Positions 37,785 through 49,080 of a stretch of 64,000 bases of DNA are shown here, in pieces (the first letter of the stretch is position 1; every line of letters begins with the position of its first letter). Source of the DNA: Gnetum montanum (Eukaryota; Streptophyta; Gnetopsida; Gnetales; Gnetaceae); the NCBI GenBank assembly GCA_015680685.1, contig MNCI01005318.1, forward strand, positions 90,985-154,984. Direction: 5' to 3'. The translations under genes and the position numbers were made by a program. The notes beneath the pieces were generated by a model. It worked only from the letters and a program-made list of their open reading frames with translations, did no database searches and was not told where the DNA came from.

Positions 37785-38200
37785 TTAGTTAGTAAGGAAT
37801 GGATTCATATTTTTATAGAGGGCAACAACAATGGAATGAAAAATAGTGGAGCACAATGATGTAGAGGGTGGTAGCTTGTAGTAGGCAAAGAAATGCAATA
37901 TGATAGTGACAAGGGTTTCATGGGTGGTGGAAAGAAGAAATGATTGGTGATGGGTAGTGTAGCAAAGGGATGATGATAATAGTGGCATGTAGGGAAGAAG
38001 GCAATAGAGGGGTGGCAACAGCACATAGTGGAAGATGGACGGGGTGGTGTGTGGCATGGGCCTGCATAGCCCAATAATAGGCCAATGCAACCACCATTCA
38101 AGGCTACATGGGCCCCTAATATATATATATTAAATTATAAATTTATATATAATATGTATATATATCTATTGTTTTTAAAAACAACTAGGGATGGTATGAG
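37785..38200. other. G-rich stretch and AT microsatellite between H gag and its second repeat
   Basis: 37,830-38,090 is a G/A-rich segment (many 'ggtggt' and 'gatgatg' motifs) that leaves long but low-complexity reverse frames; these are shadows. 38,117-38,170 is a (TA)n-rich stretch. Confidence 0.5.
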
Positions 38201-39370
38201 ATGGTTAATTAGAGAAAGGTTAGAACTTGGGTTTGGTAACCCCTAGGTTAGGGGGCAATTCCATGTCTAAAAATTTTTAACATTAAATTTTTTTATCTTT
38301 TTAATATTATTTTATTCTACCTTACCTTAGTGCTTGACATGGTGGTTCAACTAATGATAGGATGTGAGTTCAGTTTAGGTAAAGGGAGATTTCAGGTTTG
38401 ATTGCTGACCTTAAAATTTTGACCTTTTTGAAATAAATAATTTAATAATTTATTATTTTTTATAATGCACTCATAAGAAAAAAATTTAAATGACAATATC
38501 TCTAAGATTGTAAGTCTGATTGGGATGAAATTTATACCATTAGAATCATCTCAAGGAGTACTATGTGTTGGATATGGTTTTATGATCTAAATACTAAATT
38601 GGATTTTTTTTTAAATGTTTGAAAAGTGAAAAATAACCTACTTAACTGAACTGGCATTACTAGGCTAACATATAGGCAACAAGATAACTTCTAAATGTCC
38701 TAGGTTTTGATTATAAATGATATATTGATCCTCAAATAAGAGTATAATACTTTGACCTTGTAAATTGGCAAGTATGATGTAGGATTTTTCTCTTAAATCA
38801 TGGTTATAACCTAGAAAAATATTAAGAAGAAGATTATGACAACTTTATTCATTGAGTATTGGTTTCCTTATGGATCTTTTGATAATAACCCTTATTAGTT
38901 AAACAAGAATTAGACAATCCTATGAATAGGTTGAGTCCCTTAGATTTGCCAATATCTAGGTCTTAAGTAGGGTAAATAACACCAAGTTATAGGGATTTAA
39001 TGTTTAGAAATAGTGGATTCGAAACAACATAAGATTAATTTAGACCATGGTTACTACCCTTAGCCTTAGGAAGAAACTTAACAATGATCTTAATCAATTA
39101 ATATTTCCAACATCACTACAAGATGGATAAGAGTTACCTTGACTGATGTATCCTTATCTTACCAAAATCTCTTGCAATTGATGACTCTTGATGAGGCGTA
39201 ATCAGATCTTCCTTGGTCAATGATATCCATGAAAGAATTATCTTGGTTGATGGGATCTATCTCTCTTGTAGATGCCTAATCCATTGTTCATGAAATCAAT
39301 GGAAAGGTATCCTTTGGCTTACATAGATCATCTTAGATATGTGGTGCATCTTATGATGGTCCATAATTGT
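38200..39370 (+). repeat. Putative 3' LTR of element H, truncated
   Basis: Second copy of the direct repeat, diverged but colinear with 34,400-35,550 up to 'ggtgcatcttatgatgg' near 39,360. The last 850 bp of the first copy are missing here, apparently removed where the J element begins. Confidence 0.5.
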
Positions 39371-39447
39371 CCATTTGTCATGGCTCTATGCTTCATCATT
39401 AGTTTGTAGTCAGCCCATGGTTCTGAATGGTCCTTGATCATGGTTTT

Positions 39448-39458
39448 CTCTAATACCA
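39448..39458 (-). other. Primer-binding site of element J, initiator tRNA-Met type
   Basis: On the minus strand TGGTATTAGAG follows the LTR end GGGATGTGACA after two bases. It differs from TGGTATCAGAG by a single C-to-T transition. The internal region of J should extend to lower coordinates but is lost in H within about 80 bp. Confidence 0.65.
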
Positions 39459-39460
39459 AA

Positions 39461-40033
39461 TGTCACATCCCATTCTCAGATGGTATTAAAACATCAAATA
39501 TACATTATGTTAGACATTAAGCATAAGAAGATAACATAGCAAACGTTAAATATGTGTAACATTCAACATTAATCCTAAAGAAAATAATAGGGAAAATACA
39601 TTAGGAAAGAGGAAAAGACTACTTTATTAATGCAGAATAGTATATCTAGATCATGCTCTAGGTGTTCCTTGGGGTTTTCTTCCTTTAGCATCTATCCCTT
39701 GGAGGGAATCCAACACTACCACCATAGTTAGGCCTACAACTAGCTAGAAGTGATAGCCAATCCCCTTCCTATCCCACTTCATCCAACACCCTTTACTTGC
39801 CTTTACTAACTTCACAACTCCATGATGATGCAACCTTTAATGCTTGAGTATGAATACCTTAGGTTAAACCTCCAAATGTCACCTTGAGAGACATGTCAAT
39901 TCTTATAATATGTCTTTTTAGATCTTAATTACAACTTTCCTGTTTAGGTCTTGTTACATTAATCATAACACTTGTTATGAAGAGACACCATCTTCATTAT
40001 GCAATAGCAACATTTGAGAACGAGAACATTACA
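39461..40033 (-). repeat. 5' LTR of element J (copy 2 of the J repeat)
   Basis: On the minus strand it starts TGTAATGTTCTC and ends GGGATGTGACA, a TG...CA LTR of 573 bp with a primer site after it. It cuts ORF3 of element G at 40,034, so J is younger than G. Copy 1 is at 21,101-21,621. A shared 5-bp flank could not be found, so pairing of the two copies is unproven. Confidence 0.65.
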
Positions 40034-42400
40034 CTCTTTGTGAAGCTTAAACTCAACCTTGTATAATAGATACGAGTTGGTTATTTGCTTCTCTAATTCT
40101 AACCTTGGCCTCCAAGTAATAAGCATTGCTAATTAATATATTGAAGGTTGGAAAGCTCTATGAACTTAGTCATCTCCTCAATATGTAACTCCTTCATATG
40201 TATTTCTACCTTGTTGTATGCATCAAGTCCATCAAAGATGTACTCCTATACATCACCTTGTTGTTGGATTTGTTGGAGGGCATCATTCATTTTTGCTTTG
40301 GTGACTTAGATTTTTTTATTTACATCTTTCAGGTTGTTAACTTAGTCCTTGTAGTGATTTTTAACATTTTCATATTTGAGGACCTTACTCTTAGATGAGA
40401 TGATATTGATTATCGACTTTTGTCTAATTTGATACATCTTCTTCATTGAGGGATTCCTATTCTCAACTACCAATATTCTCACATCCTAATTCACCTTAGT
40501 TAACTACTTCTATTGGTGCTTAAGATATTTCTTTGATTATTCTTTTTATTCCTCTATCTTATGTAATCTCTAATTCTCTTTAGCTAAATTTTTAATTTCT
40601 TAGCATGTCTAAATAAGATCATTATTTATAGTATTTAGCATGGCATTAATTAATGACACATCTCATATGATTCTTTCTTTATTATCTTTAACCTTGTTAA
40701 GTTTCTTCTAAAGATCTTGGAAGGTTGCATCTCTTATCAACTCTGGTCAAAGAATTGCAAGGTTGGATAAGTGAGCTCTTAGTTTTGTAACTTCTACTAC
40801 CAAATCTTAGTTAAGATTAGCATCTTACTATAGTTATTCTTTGATTACTAGAAGCCTACCACTTATCTCCAACACTTCAAACTAGGTTCCTAAAATATAT
40901 TTTAAAATATCAAAAAAAAATTGGAATCAGTTGCCTAAATCCCACTAGTCTTTTGAAAAGATCCTTATATTGTATAGTTGGCATTTTCCTAGATCAAATT
41001 CTTACAAATATCTAGATATTTTCCATGGTAGAAAATTCAAGTATAGGTATTATAAGAACCTTTAGTGCTTCACCAATGTGATATGTCATCCCCTTAGCAA
41101 TTATTTCTTGCCTCTTATGTGACATGTTAATCAATATTTCTCATTATCTTTCTTCTCATACCACTAAGAAGTCCACAACACTATCTAGAGGTTATAGAAC
41201 TTATTCTAATGGCAAGGAGACTACAACTTCTCCAGTGGTAGGATTGGAATGAATAGTAGTTTAACTTATCTACATGGAGAATAGGTTCATCAATTCATCT
41301 TGAGGTCAACTCATGATCATTGTGACCTTATTTAAATGGCTCATGATCAAATAATAATCTCATGATTTACCACTAGATATTAGTTACTACCTTCTTAGCT
41401 TTCTTAATCATTATTCTACACCTATAGTTTCCATTACTAGTGGTGGTGGTGATGGTACCTCCTCTTCCTGAAGATGCAGAGATGGCTCCTCCTTCATGAT
41501 CTCTTATCATGATGCTATTGTGGTCCTTCAAAGCATGTCGTTGGCATAGTAAGTAATTTCTTTCTTTTTGTATATTTTTCTTATTAAGCATGAAAAGAAA
41601 AGTGTCTTCCTACAATTTTCATTTTCCTTGAAGCACTTTTCAATCTTCCAAAAGACTAACTTGGGTAACTTAATATGAAAATTTCCACCAAGAGCCACAC
41701 ACATTCTAGTAGAAAAAGATGTTACCTTGCTAGGCCATACCACTGGATTGAGATGGTACATCATTACCTTGAAGTAAATTCTTTTTGCCTTTGTTAGGAC
41801 ATTTTATTTATTACAATCAATTTCATTAAACCTGTGGATCCACTTCTTCTTACTCTTAGCATTAAACTAAGTGAACATATCTACAAGTTTTAGCCCTACA
41901 TTCAGAAATCCCAAGGCCTTTGCAATGGTATCTACTAAGTAAGAAATTATAATATCACTGATCTTTACTATAACATGTTCTTGGCAATTATTTTATAATA
42001 GGTATGTCATACCAAGATACTACTCTCCACTCATGAAAATTATTATCCAAGGAAGAGAAGTTTGTAACTATACCTTAAACTCCTAGGATGCAAACTTGAA
42101 GAACAGTCCAAAGTTGAGTTCTTAGAGTCCTAAACTCTAAATTCCCTTACATCTAATCTTCTCCATGCAAGCCTTTGTGAATATGACCTCTAGTTTTAGC
42201 CTAGATCTAGGCACTTCATATTACTTAGAATGGCATGTCTCTGTAGTGAGAATCTAGTAGATAAATTCCACCTTGGATTCTTGTCTGAGCAGGCTAGTTG
42301 CATGTGTGTCCTTAAATACTTGCTTTTCTGGTTGTTGTTGCTACGATTATTACTATTCTTATCCACTCCTTGGATCATTTTCCCATCTATATGAAGGTTC
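40034..42400 (-). pseudogene. ORF3 of element G, truncated
   Basis: Homologous to ORF3 of C and F. The N-terminal domain includes ELNFGLF, EYYLG-like and YLVDTIAKALGF pieces (42,150-41,930) and the best open segment 41,528-41,764 with MYHLNPVVWPSKVTSFSTRM, aligned with SYHLNPTVRPGKITAFFDCA of C. The coiled-coil part follows (about 40,640-40,200), with VTKAKMNDALQQIQQQGDVY and DGLDAYNKVEIHMKELHIEE. The protein end is lost at the J LTR. The ATG is not certain. Function unknown; see the C copy. Confidence 0.65.
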
Positions 42401-44490
42401 CCCTACTTATAGACCTTATTTTAGTTTCATCTATAATCACATGGATGATCATTGATTAGCCTTTGATACCTTTCATATAAGTGTTTCTATTTTTAATCAT
42501 TCTTTAATTAGTCTATTTCACAAGAAAAATGTATTATTATCACTTCTAGATGATCATAGTTTACAATTTCAAGGTTCTAAGATAGTTATTACTATATTAA
42601 TTTATTAATATTTTAATAATTTTTAGTGTTGCTACATTAAGCATTCAAAAGCTTAGGTTTTTTGAAGTATCAGAAACTATCAATTTCTTTTTCCCATGAC
42701 AAAGAACATAACCCCATAAGCATACACATTATTGTATGTACAAAATCAAAATTACTTCTTACAATAAATTACTTTTTGAATGCTCTAGGCTCTCAAAATG
42801 GCAAAAACTCCATTTGATTTTGATCAGAAATGGAAAAAAACAACTAAGTTTCATGCATATATATATCTTATTTTTCTGCTATAGCAACATCAACATTACC
42901 AAGGTACACAAGTTTTTGCTTATTTCCTAGCCAAATTTTGATGAATTTTGAAGCAACCTAGGAGTCAAATTAAAGCTAGAAAAAGTTTATAGACATAAGA
43001 ACGACATTAGTGAGGCTTAGTTGAAGGTTGGTTAGTTTTGAGAAGCATAAACGATGCCAATAAGATTAATAGAAGAAATTTATGAGAATATATATTAAAA
43101 AATAATAATACATTTAAATTATGAATTACATCTTAATATTTTGGACATGTGGAGGTGGTGCATAGGCTAGATGTCCAAAAGTTATACTGGTGGATCCTTC
43201 CCAAAATAAACTCTAGCACTTACTGTCCTTGTATAACCATTCCACAAGGTGTACATAGGCACATTAAAAATTAGATATCGATCCCATCTATAGACTAGAT
43301 GCACACAACTATTGTCCTTAGAATCCTATACTATACTAAACAAAACCATCAGGCAAACAATTATATGTAGTAGTGGGGCGAATAATGGAATACAAAGGGA
43401 TTATAAATATAAGGTTGTGAGATGCTATACCATGTTCTTATGTTAAATATGATTAAAATAACCATCATACCTATTCATCCAAGTTTCAAACCAAATCCAT
43501 ACCTTTACCAATGACATTGCATTGCGTCTTCTTGAACTTATAACCATAGAACCATCACAACCATATGAAAACATTATTACTCAACAAATAGAAAACAAAA
43601 AAGTAGCTTTGACTAATCAATTACTTAAATTTAAAATTTGAGAAAACTTGGCTATTCATTAGAGGGTTTCCTTCATGTATGGGTAACATGTCTTTCTAGC
43701 CCCATATCTAATGCTAATCACATCAAATAAGTACCTTTAGTCATGGGTAATACATCTTTCTAGTCACATAATAAGACTAGTCCAACAAATCTTTGGGATT
43801 CCTAAAAGTAACCTACCTTTAGGCATGGATAACATGTCTTTCTAGTGGTACCCTAGTAATTAATTTTCTTTTTGTAAATTAATTAATTAATTCTTATTAT
43901 TTTCTTACTATAGGACCATCTTTAGTCATGGGTAATATGTCTTTTTAATAACATGGTAAGGAAACACTTATTCAAGAACATGCTTCCATCAAAATTAAAA
44001 CATAAGTAATGACATAAACACATGAAGTAGTAAGATTTATAGAGGATGTGTAAATAATTAGCAAGTCCCCCTGATGTCACACCCTTTTTCATTCCCTCAT
44101 GATTTCCCCCTTTCATGAAGGCATAAAGATCATGAGTTGATTTTAGTTTCGATATAAGAGGAACCATACTACCTTCAAGATGAAGATCTCTTATTGATAG
44201 AAACTAAAGGAATGGATTTTGTAATCTCACTTCTTTATACAATTTCTTATCTAATCATCTTAATAGCATAGGATACTATCTAAATAACATAGTTGGCCTA
44301 AACATTAATGAAAATCCTTATTAATGCATCCAAATAATCAAAATAAGGGATTGACATATAAAATGAGTTAAAGAAAGAAATTTATAAAATAGAATATAAA
44401 ATTATAAGAAATAGAAAACATATGAGGACTTGAGAAAATGAAAAGAAATTATTAAATAAAAATATGAAAAATAAGTCCTCACAGGATACC
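42401..44490 (-). other. Conserved non-coding block of the Athila-like family (copy G)
   Basis: Reverse-strand landmarks of the family: 'ggatccttcccaaaataaactctag' (43,193), 'gggtaacatgtctttctag' near 43,680 and twice more nearby (43,828, 43,930), 'gatgtcacaccctttttcattcc' (44,075), 'gggtatctcccccatgacta' (44,500). The 'aacatgtctttctag' landmark is repeated four times between 43,680 and 43,950, once per 60-130 bp, which A and B do not show. Confidence 0.65.
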
Positions 44491-44650
44491 AAATTTGATG
44501 GGTATCTCCCCCATGACTAAGTTGCAAGTTGGAGATAAGATAAATATAGTGGGCTTAGCCATTGGTTGAGGTGTCATATGATTTTATAGCTACCAAGTAA
44601 TCTTTAAATGGTTTAACCTATTATGTGTTAACCAAAATTAGATTGGTAGG
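44490..44650 (-). pseudogene. C-terminal tail of pol of element G
   Basis: Aligns with the last 40 residues of pol in C and A. On the minus strand 'ggttaaaccatttaaa' corresponds to the conserved KPF near the integrase C-terminus, and the purine-rich TGGGGGAGATACC closes it. Only the end is present because C inserted here. Confidence 0.55.
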
Positions 44651-45554
44651 TGATGAGTGGCTAGGTACCCCTATGCCCAACCATGCGAATCACAAGCGTT
44701 CACACACGACTCGGTCGAATTCCGTAGACTATAAGCACTTAACATACACCATACCTCTAACCCGAAAAACCCTTTGTTAGAATCGTCATTGTCTTCTCAA
44801 CCTAACTTGTGAGTATCTAGTGGCAATGGTTAAGTGAGATTGAGGCAACTGATTTTTATAGTTTTTACTTTATCTTTTGGTGTCTAATTAAGATATGGAA
44901 GGTAAGGAATGAACTATTACCTAATCTATAATTATCCTAATTTGTATTCTAACTATTCCTACCATAAGTATCCAATCCCATCTTCCAGGCACATTCTGAG
45001 CATCCCCTAAACACTACTGGGCTACCAGACGTTAAGCATCACTAGGTTACCAAGTGTTGGGTTTGCGTTCGAGATGGTCATACTTATGGTTTCTATGAAC
45101 CATGAATGAACAATAGCAATTAAAGTAATAATAAGAGAAAATTAATTAATTATCAAAGCATATAAATTTTAAGCTATTAAATTCAATAAATAACTAAGTC
45201 CAAATGCTGCAAGGAATGCTTGAAAGCTCATCTTTATTGTCATTCACGCTAATGGGCTCAAATACATCAGCGCTCGAATAAAGAGCCAAATACCTTCTTT
45301 ACACCTACTGCAGGCACTTGGAAAATATTCTATCTCCTGCAGGAACAAACTGCAAGAGCTTCGCTACAATTGACTAAAAGATGCCTTAATGAGGCAAAAG
45401 GCCCTCTTATTTATAGGTCGAAATAGGCTTTGTGTAAATGGAGCCACGTTGATGCATGGAAGGATGCGTCGACAGGCCTGTGTCAATGAGGCCGTGTATA
45501 TGGGATCCCATATACGTAGCCTGGTAGATGAACCAACCATTAAACACTTCAGCA
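44651..45554 (-). repeat. 3' LTR of element C
   Basis: 904 bp, TGCTGAAG...CTCATCA on the minus strand. The U5 end (44,651-44,830) carries the family landmark 'ggtacccctatgcccaaccatgcgaatcaca' in the plus sense. U3 (45,430-45,540) holds a GC-rich array of 'ggcc.cgtatat' and 'gcgtcgacaggcc' motifs. TATA box at 45,406. Confidence 0.93.
45406..45415 (-). promoter_or_regulatory. TATA box in the 3' LTR of element C
   Basis: Minus strand TATAAATAAG, directly downstream of the GC-rich U3 array. The same box occurs at 57,721-57,729 in the 5' LTR. Confidence 0.7.
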
Positions 45555-45568
45555 TACCCCCATGATTG
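45555..45568 (-). other. Polypurine tract of element C
   Basis: Minus strand CAATCATGGGGGTA, adjacent to the LTR start TGCTGAAG. The preceding 50 bp ('gaactcgaggatgagtttttac') are conserved in A, B and F. Confidence 0.75.
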
Positions 45569-45793
45569 AGTAAAAACTCATCCTCGAGTTCCTCTTACAA
45601 ATTGGAAGGTATGGACTTTTATTTACAATGCACATGACTTGACACACATGACACAACATAAATTTCACCAAGTGCTTGAGTGTACAGAGGAGGAAAAATT
45701 ACAAAAAATGGTGGTGTTCAGAGACAAAATTGAACACCTTGCCGATCCTGGAGTCTCTATCGTGTAGAAGGATGCAAAAATTGCTGGAGAAGA

Positions 45794-48648
45794 TCACATT
45801 GTCCCTAGGGGTGGTGGTTCCGATGGACCTTCACCAGCTTTTGGCCCATTCGATGGCGGTGGCATGAATGATGGCTATCCCGTAGCAGCTGAAACTTTTG
45901 GAGGTAGTTAAAAAGCCTCCAAGAGAGCCCTCATTTTTTCTTCTTTGCTTCTAGGATCATTCACTATCTAGGAAGCTTCACCAATGTGTGCTAGAACTAA
46001 AACCTCCCAAGGGCATGGCAGTGCCAGGAAGAGTTCTTTTAGGTTGACAAATCAGGCCACGAACTACTTTTGTTCGATGTCAAATGCTAGGATTGATGCC
46101 TGCAGCTATTGGTAGTCATTCATTTGATGGCCCAGGTTCTGTGTGACTGTACATTGTCCTTCAAATTACATGCAGAGAACCTCAAGTTCCGTGTTGTTAT
46201 TTTCAATTATTTCTTTGTTGCTTTATGTGCCTGGAACTCACCCTCGTATAGAGAATACGAGGTAGCCACTTTCTTTTCCAACTCTCACCACAGTCTCCCA
46301 GATATGAACATAGCCAGGTTTGCATAGTGAAGGTTGGAAAGCTCTATATATTCCATCATCTCCTCAATCTGTAGCTACTTAAGGTAGATTTCAGCTTTAT
46401 TGTAGGCATTTAACCCATCAAAGATAGGTCGCCATATGTCGCCTCCTTCTTGGAGCTATTGGAGCACTTGGTTCATTTTGGCCTTTGTGACTTGAATCTA
46501 CTTTTCATTTACTTCCTTTTGTAATCCCACTTGGTCCCTGTAATAATTTTTTATGTTTTAAAATTTCAAGGCCTCATTCTTCCAAGCAGCGATTTCAATT
46601 GCAGATTTTTGTCGCAATGCCTGAACCTCCTCCATTGACAAATTTCAATTTTTAGTGGCCAACCTTCTTACATCAACAATCACCTTGGCTAGTGCTTCTT
46701 GCTGTTGGTGGATAAAATTTTTCATGTGTTCATTTTCTGCACCAACATTGCACAAGTGATGAACCTCTGTGGTCAATTGGATGTTCTCCTGGTGAACCTC
46801 TACCAAGTCCTTGTCTAAATGATATGCTTGAACATCTACCAAGGACTTATCAAAGATCGTCGACTCTCGCACATCCTCAATGATTTGAAGTTTGAGTTGA
46901 AGCTATTAAAAAGCTTCATCTCTGGTGATTTCACAGTTGAGGATGGCTGGATTGGCAAGTTGGGCTCTTAATTAGGCTACTTCCTTTGCCAAGCATTGAC
47001 AAGTGACATGAGAAGCTTCAAGTTGCCCTTCCAAAATGAGGCTCTTACCCCTTGCTGAGAGTAGCTCTGACTGGGTTGCAATAATGTTGTCCGGAAGGTT
47101 GAAGACATCCGAAAGTGGTTGCCCGATTCCCACTAGTCAGTCCAACAATTCCTCATGTTGCGCTGCATCGATCTTGCTATGTGAGGTTTCAGAAGATGCT
47201 TGTACATCTTGAAGTCCATGAATATCTAGTACAGATGCCGCCAGTGCATTAAGAGCTATAGAAATTATATCAGCAACCACTTTAGCTGCAATCTCCTATC
47301 CTTGGTTCTACATCACCAAGACTATTGCCCCTTCACCATCTTCCAAGTGTACTGAGAAGGTAGCAGCATTCCCAGAGATTTTGGGAAATAGCTTCTGGGT
47401 TGATACTATTACCTCTCAGACACTAGGATCTGTTCATGTAGACACTTGCATTTGGGTTGTGGAGAACATAGGCCCTTCTCTTTCAAGTAAGCTAACTGAT
47501 CAAGCCACTTGCTCCAAGTGGCTCATTGCAAGGCGATAGACCAAAGGGTCTTCCCTTCCACCAATCTTGCCAAATTGCTCTTGCTAGCTCAAGGGCGTTT
47601 GTCAAATTTTGTAGATGTGTTCTGCTATGGTTTGAGAACCCAACCTTGTTGTTTGTGTAGGTGGTGAAGGTGGTTGCTACTCCTCCTCTATCTGTGTGGT
47701 GGTAGGAGTTTTATCCTTCATCATTTCCTGCCAAGAGGTAATCAAGGCATGCTAAATTATTTCATTGGAGTACCATGCTATCCCTGACCGTTTGCACAAC
47801 TTCCGGATTAGGCAGGGAAAGGGGAGAGCTCGTCTTCCATGTTCACTTTCAGCAAACCTCTTTTCAATCTCCAATAATAATAGCTATGGAAGACTCATTG
47901 GGAATTTCCCACTCAAGGCAACACATGCACAATCGAAGAAGGCTGTGATTTTGCCAGGTCTTACCGTTGGGTTCAAGTGGTAAGATGTGATCTTTGAGTA
48001 CACCCTCTCCACCATGGTCAAAGAGCTAAATTCCTTGCACTCTACCCCATAGCACCATGTGGTTCATTCTGCTTTTACCTCTAGGTCGGATTGTTTTGGA
48101 ATCTCCACCACATCTGCTCTGGTCTTGGGCAACCCTAGAGCCTACACTATTGCCTCTGAAGAGTAAGAGACATAAGTTTCTTTGATTCTTACTCTGGACC
48201 TCGGTTGCCAATTTGTCTAGAAGAGATAGGTCTCTCCTAAGTACCACTTACCACTGGATGTGATGATTGGCCACATAGGAGAATTTTGTAGTTGTAGCCT
48301 CACATCTTCTGGTGCATTTTCAAGGAATGGTCCAAAATTTAGCTCTTGGAGGACCATTCGTTGCACTTCCCACAGCTTGATAGCATCAAGACAAGCTTGG
48401 GTCAGGGTGACCTCAAGCCATGGTGCTATCCCTGAAGTCTCATTCCCTTGCGATTGCTCGCTGGGAATCTTCTCTTCAAGAATCTGATGAACAGATTCCA
48501 CATTAGGTCCTTCATGGAGGGGGCCAGTTGCATGAGAGCCCTCCACGTGCTCTAGCAGTTGCGCGCCTCGCCCCCTTCCCATGCATGGGCACTTGTCCCT
48601 TGGTTGTGATGGTCCTTCGCCCCTTGGATGCCTTGGTTTGGGTGCCAT
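45794..48648 (-). pseudogene. ORF3 of element C: globular domain plus long coiled coil in the env position
   Basis: ATG at 48,648 (MAPKPRHPRGEG), first proposed stop TGA at 45,794-45,796, about 950 codons with stops and at least one indel near 47,820. Residues 1-60 are basic/Pro-Gly-rich. A globular domain of about 270 residues follows: NFGPFLENAPEDVRLQLQN, GKWYLGETYLF, SSEAIVQ-like segment, SYHLNPTVRPGKITAFFDCA, and near its end PFPCLIRKLCKRSGIAW. This pattern resembles the 'putative plant transposon protein' domain often found in extra ORFs of plant gypsy elements; that is recognition by eye. A Pro/Thr linker and then a coiled coil (about 47,000-46,300) follow, with ENIQLTTEVHHL and HQQQEALAKVIVDVRRLATK. 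A Pro-rich C-terminus (GPSEPPPLGT) ends it. I see no signal peptide, transmembrane segment or furin-like site, so an envelope role is not supported. Confidence 0.75.
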
Positions 48649-48860
48649 CTACAATCAAATATAACCACCCATTAGACTATGCATAAGTAGCTCAAGATGG
48701 TCCTTATACACTTTCTCAATTCAACTAAGTTATGTTGTCAGCATGGGCATTCCATTAAGTTTCCCGGTGTGTTAATTCATGGGTTAGAGACAAAAATAAC
48801 AAGGGATGAGTTGAATTTTAAATGGTTGTTTTCGTTTCCTTACTTAGAGGTGCAAAGTTG

Positions 48861-48894
48861 TAATTAACTAATTAATTAATTAATTAATTAATTA
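48861..48894. repeat. (TTAA)n microsatellite next to the assembly gap
   Basis: About eight TTAA/AATT units ('attaattaattaattaatt') ending ten bases before the run of Ns. Confidence 0.9.
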
Positions 48895-48904
48895 CACATA
48901 GGCT

Positions 48905-48980
48905 NNNNNNNNNNNNNNNNNNNNNNNNNNNNNNNNNNNNNNNNNNNNNNNNNNNNNNNNNNNNNNNNNNNNNNNNNNNN
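48905..48980. other. Assembly gap of 76 Ns
   Basis: Undetermined bases between the TTAA microsatellite and 'gcgatagaacg', inside the leader between the internal promoter-like cassette and ORF3 of element C. True length unknown. Confidence 0.98.
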
Positions 48981-49080
48981 GCGATAGAACGTAGGCTCTA
49001 AGGAAAGGGTTAAGTAAAAAAAATTTCAAAATATCCCCTCAATTTGGATTCCAAATGATGAAAATGTGAAGCACAATGGC

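Larger units (their letters stand above)
33800..39400 (+). mobile_element. Gag-only LTR-type element H
   Basis: A gag relic (36,481-37,740) lies between two long direct repeats: 34,400-35,550 and 38,200-39,370 align by eye over most of their length in the same orientation. The 5' repeat continues to 36,412 and is followed by a TGGTATCA primer-like site. No protease, RT or integrase sequence is seen between gag and the second repeat, so this is either a non-autonomous element (LARD/TR-GAG type) or an internal deletion. The right copy appears truncated near the J LTR. Outer ends and target duplications were not resolved. Confidence 0.55.
40034..44650 (-). mobile_element. Athila-like element G, 3' part, interrupted on both sides
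   Basis: Contains the end of pol (44,490-44,650), the non-coding block and most of ORF3. It is interrupted by element C at 44,651 (GTAGG duplication) and by the J LTR at 40,034. The pol tail seems to resume at 57,902-57,924 on the far side of C, before F begins. It is the most decayed family member here, consistent with being the oldest layer of the nest. Confidence 0.7.

Noticed and set aside
37785-38101. Minus-strand ORFs rich in His, Pro, Leu and Tyr
   Set aside because: They are shadows of a low-complexity G-rich stretch on the plus strand, in two overlapping frames with no motif.
21101-40033. One element J with LTRs at 21,101-21,621 and 39,461-40,033 enclosing B and H
   Set aside because: The flanking 5-mers do not match and G sequence does not resume left of 21,101, so pairing is not supported; kept only as two copies of one repeat.
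43380-43960. CRISPR-like spaced repeats
   Set aside because: Repeat spacing is irregular (60-130 bp), the units are diverged and the context is a plant retrotransposon.
45794-48648. Retroviral-type envelope gene
   Set aside because: The ORF is in the env position, but no signal peptide, transmembrane helix or cleavage site can be seen; the visible features are a globular domain and a coiled coil.
48861-48894. Origin or regulatory AT element
   Set aside because: It is a simple TTAA microsatellite next to an assembly gap, with nothing else to support a role.
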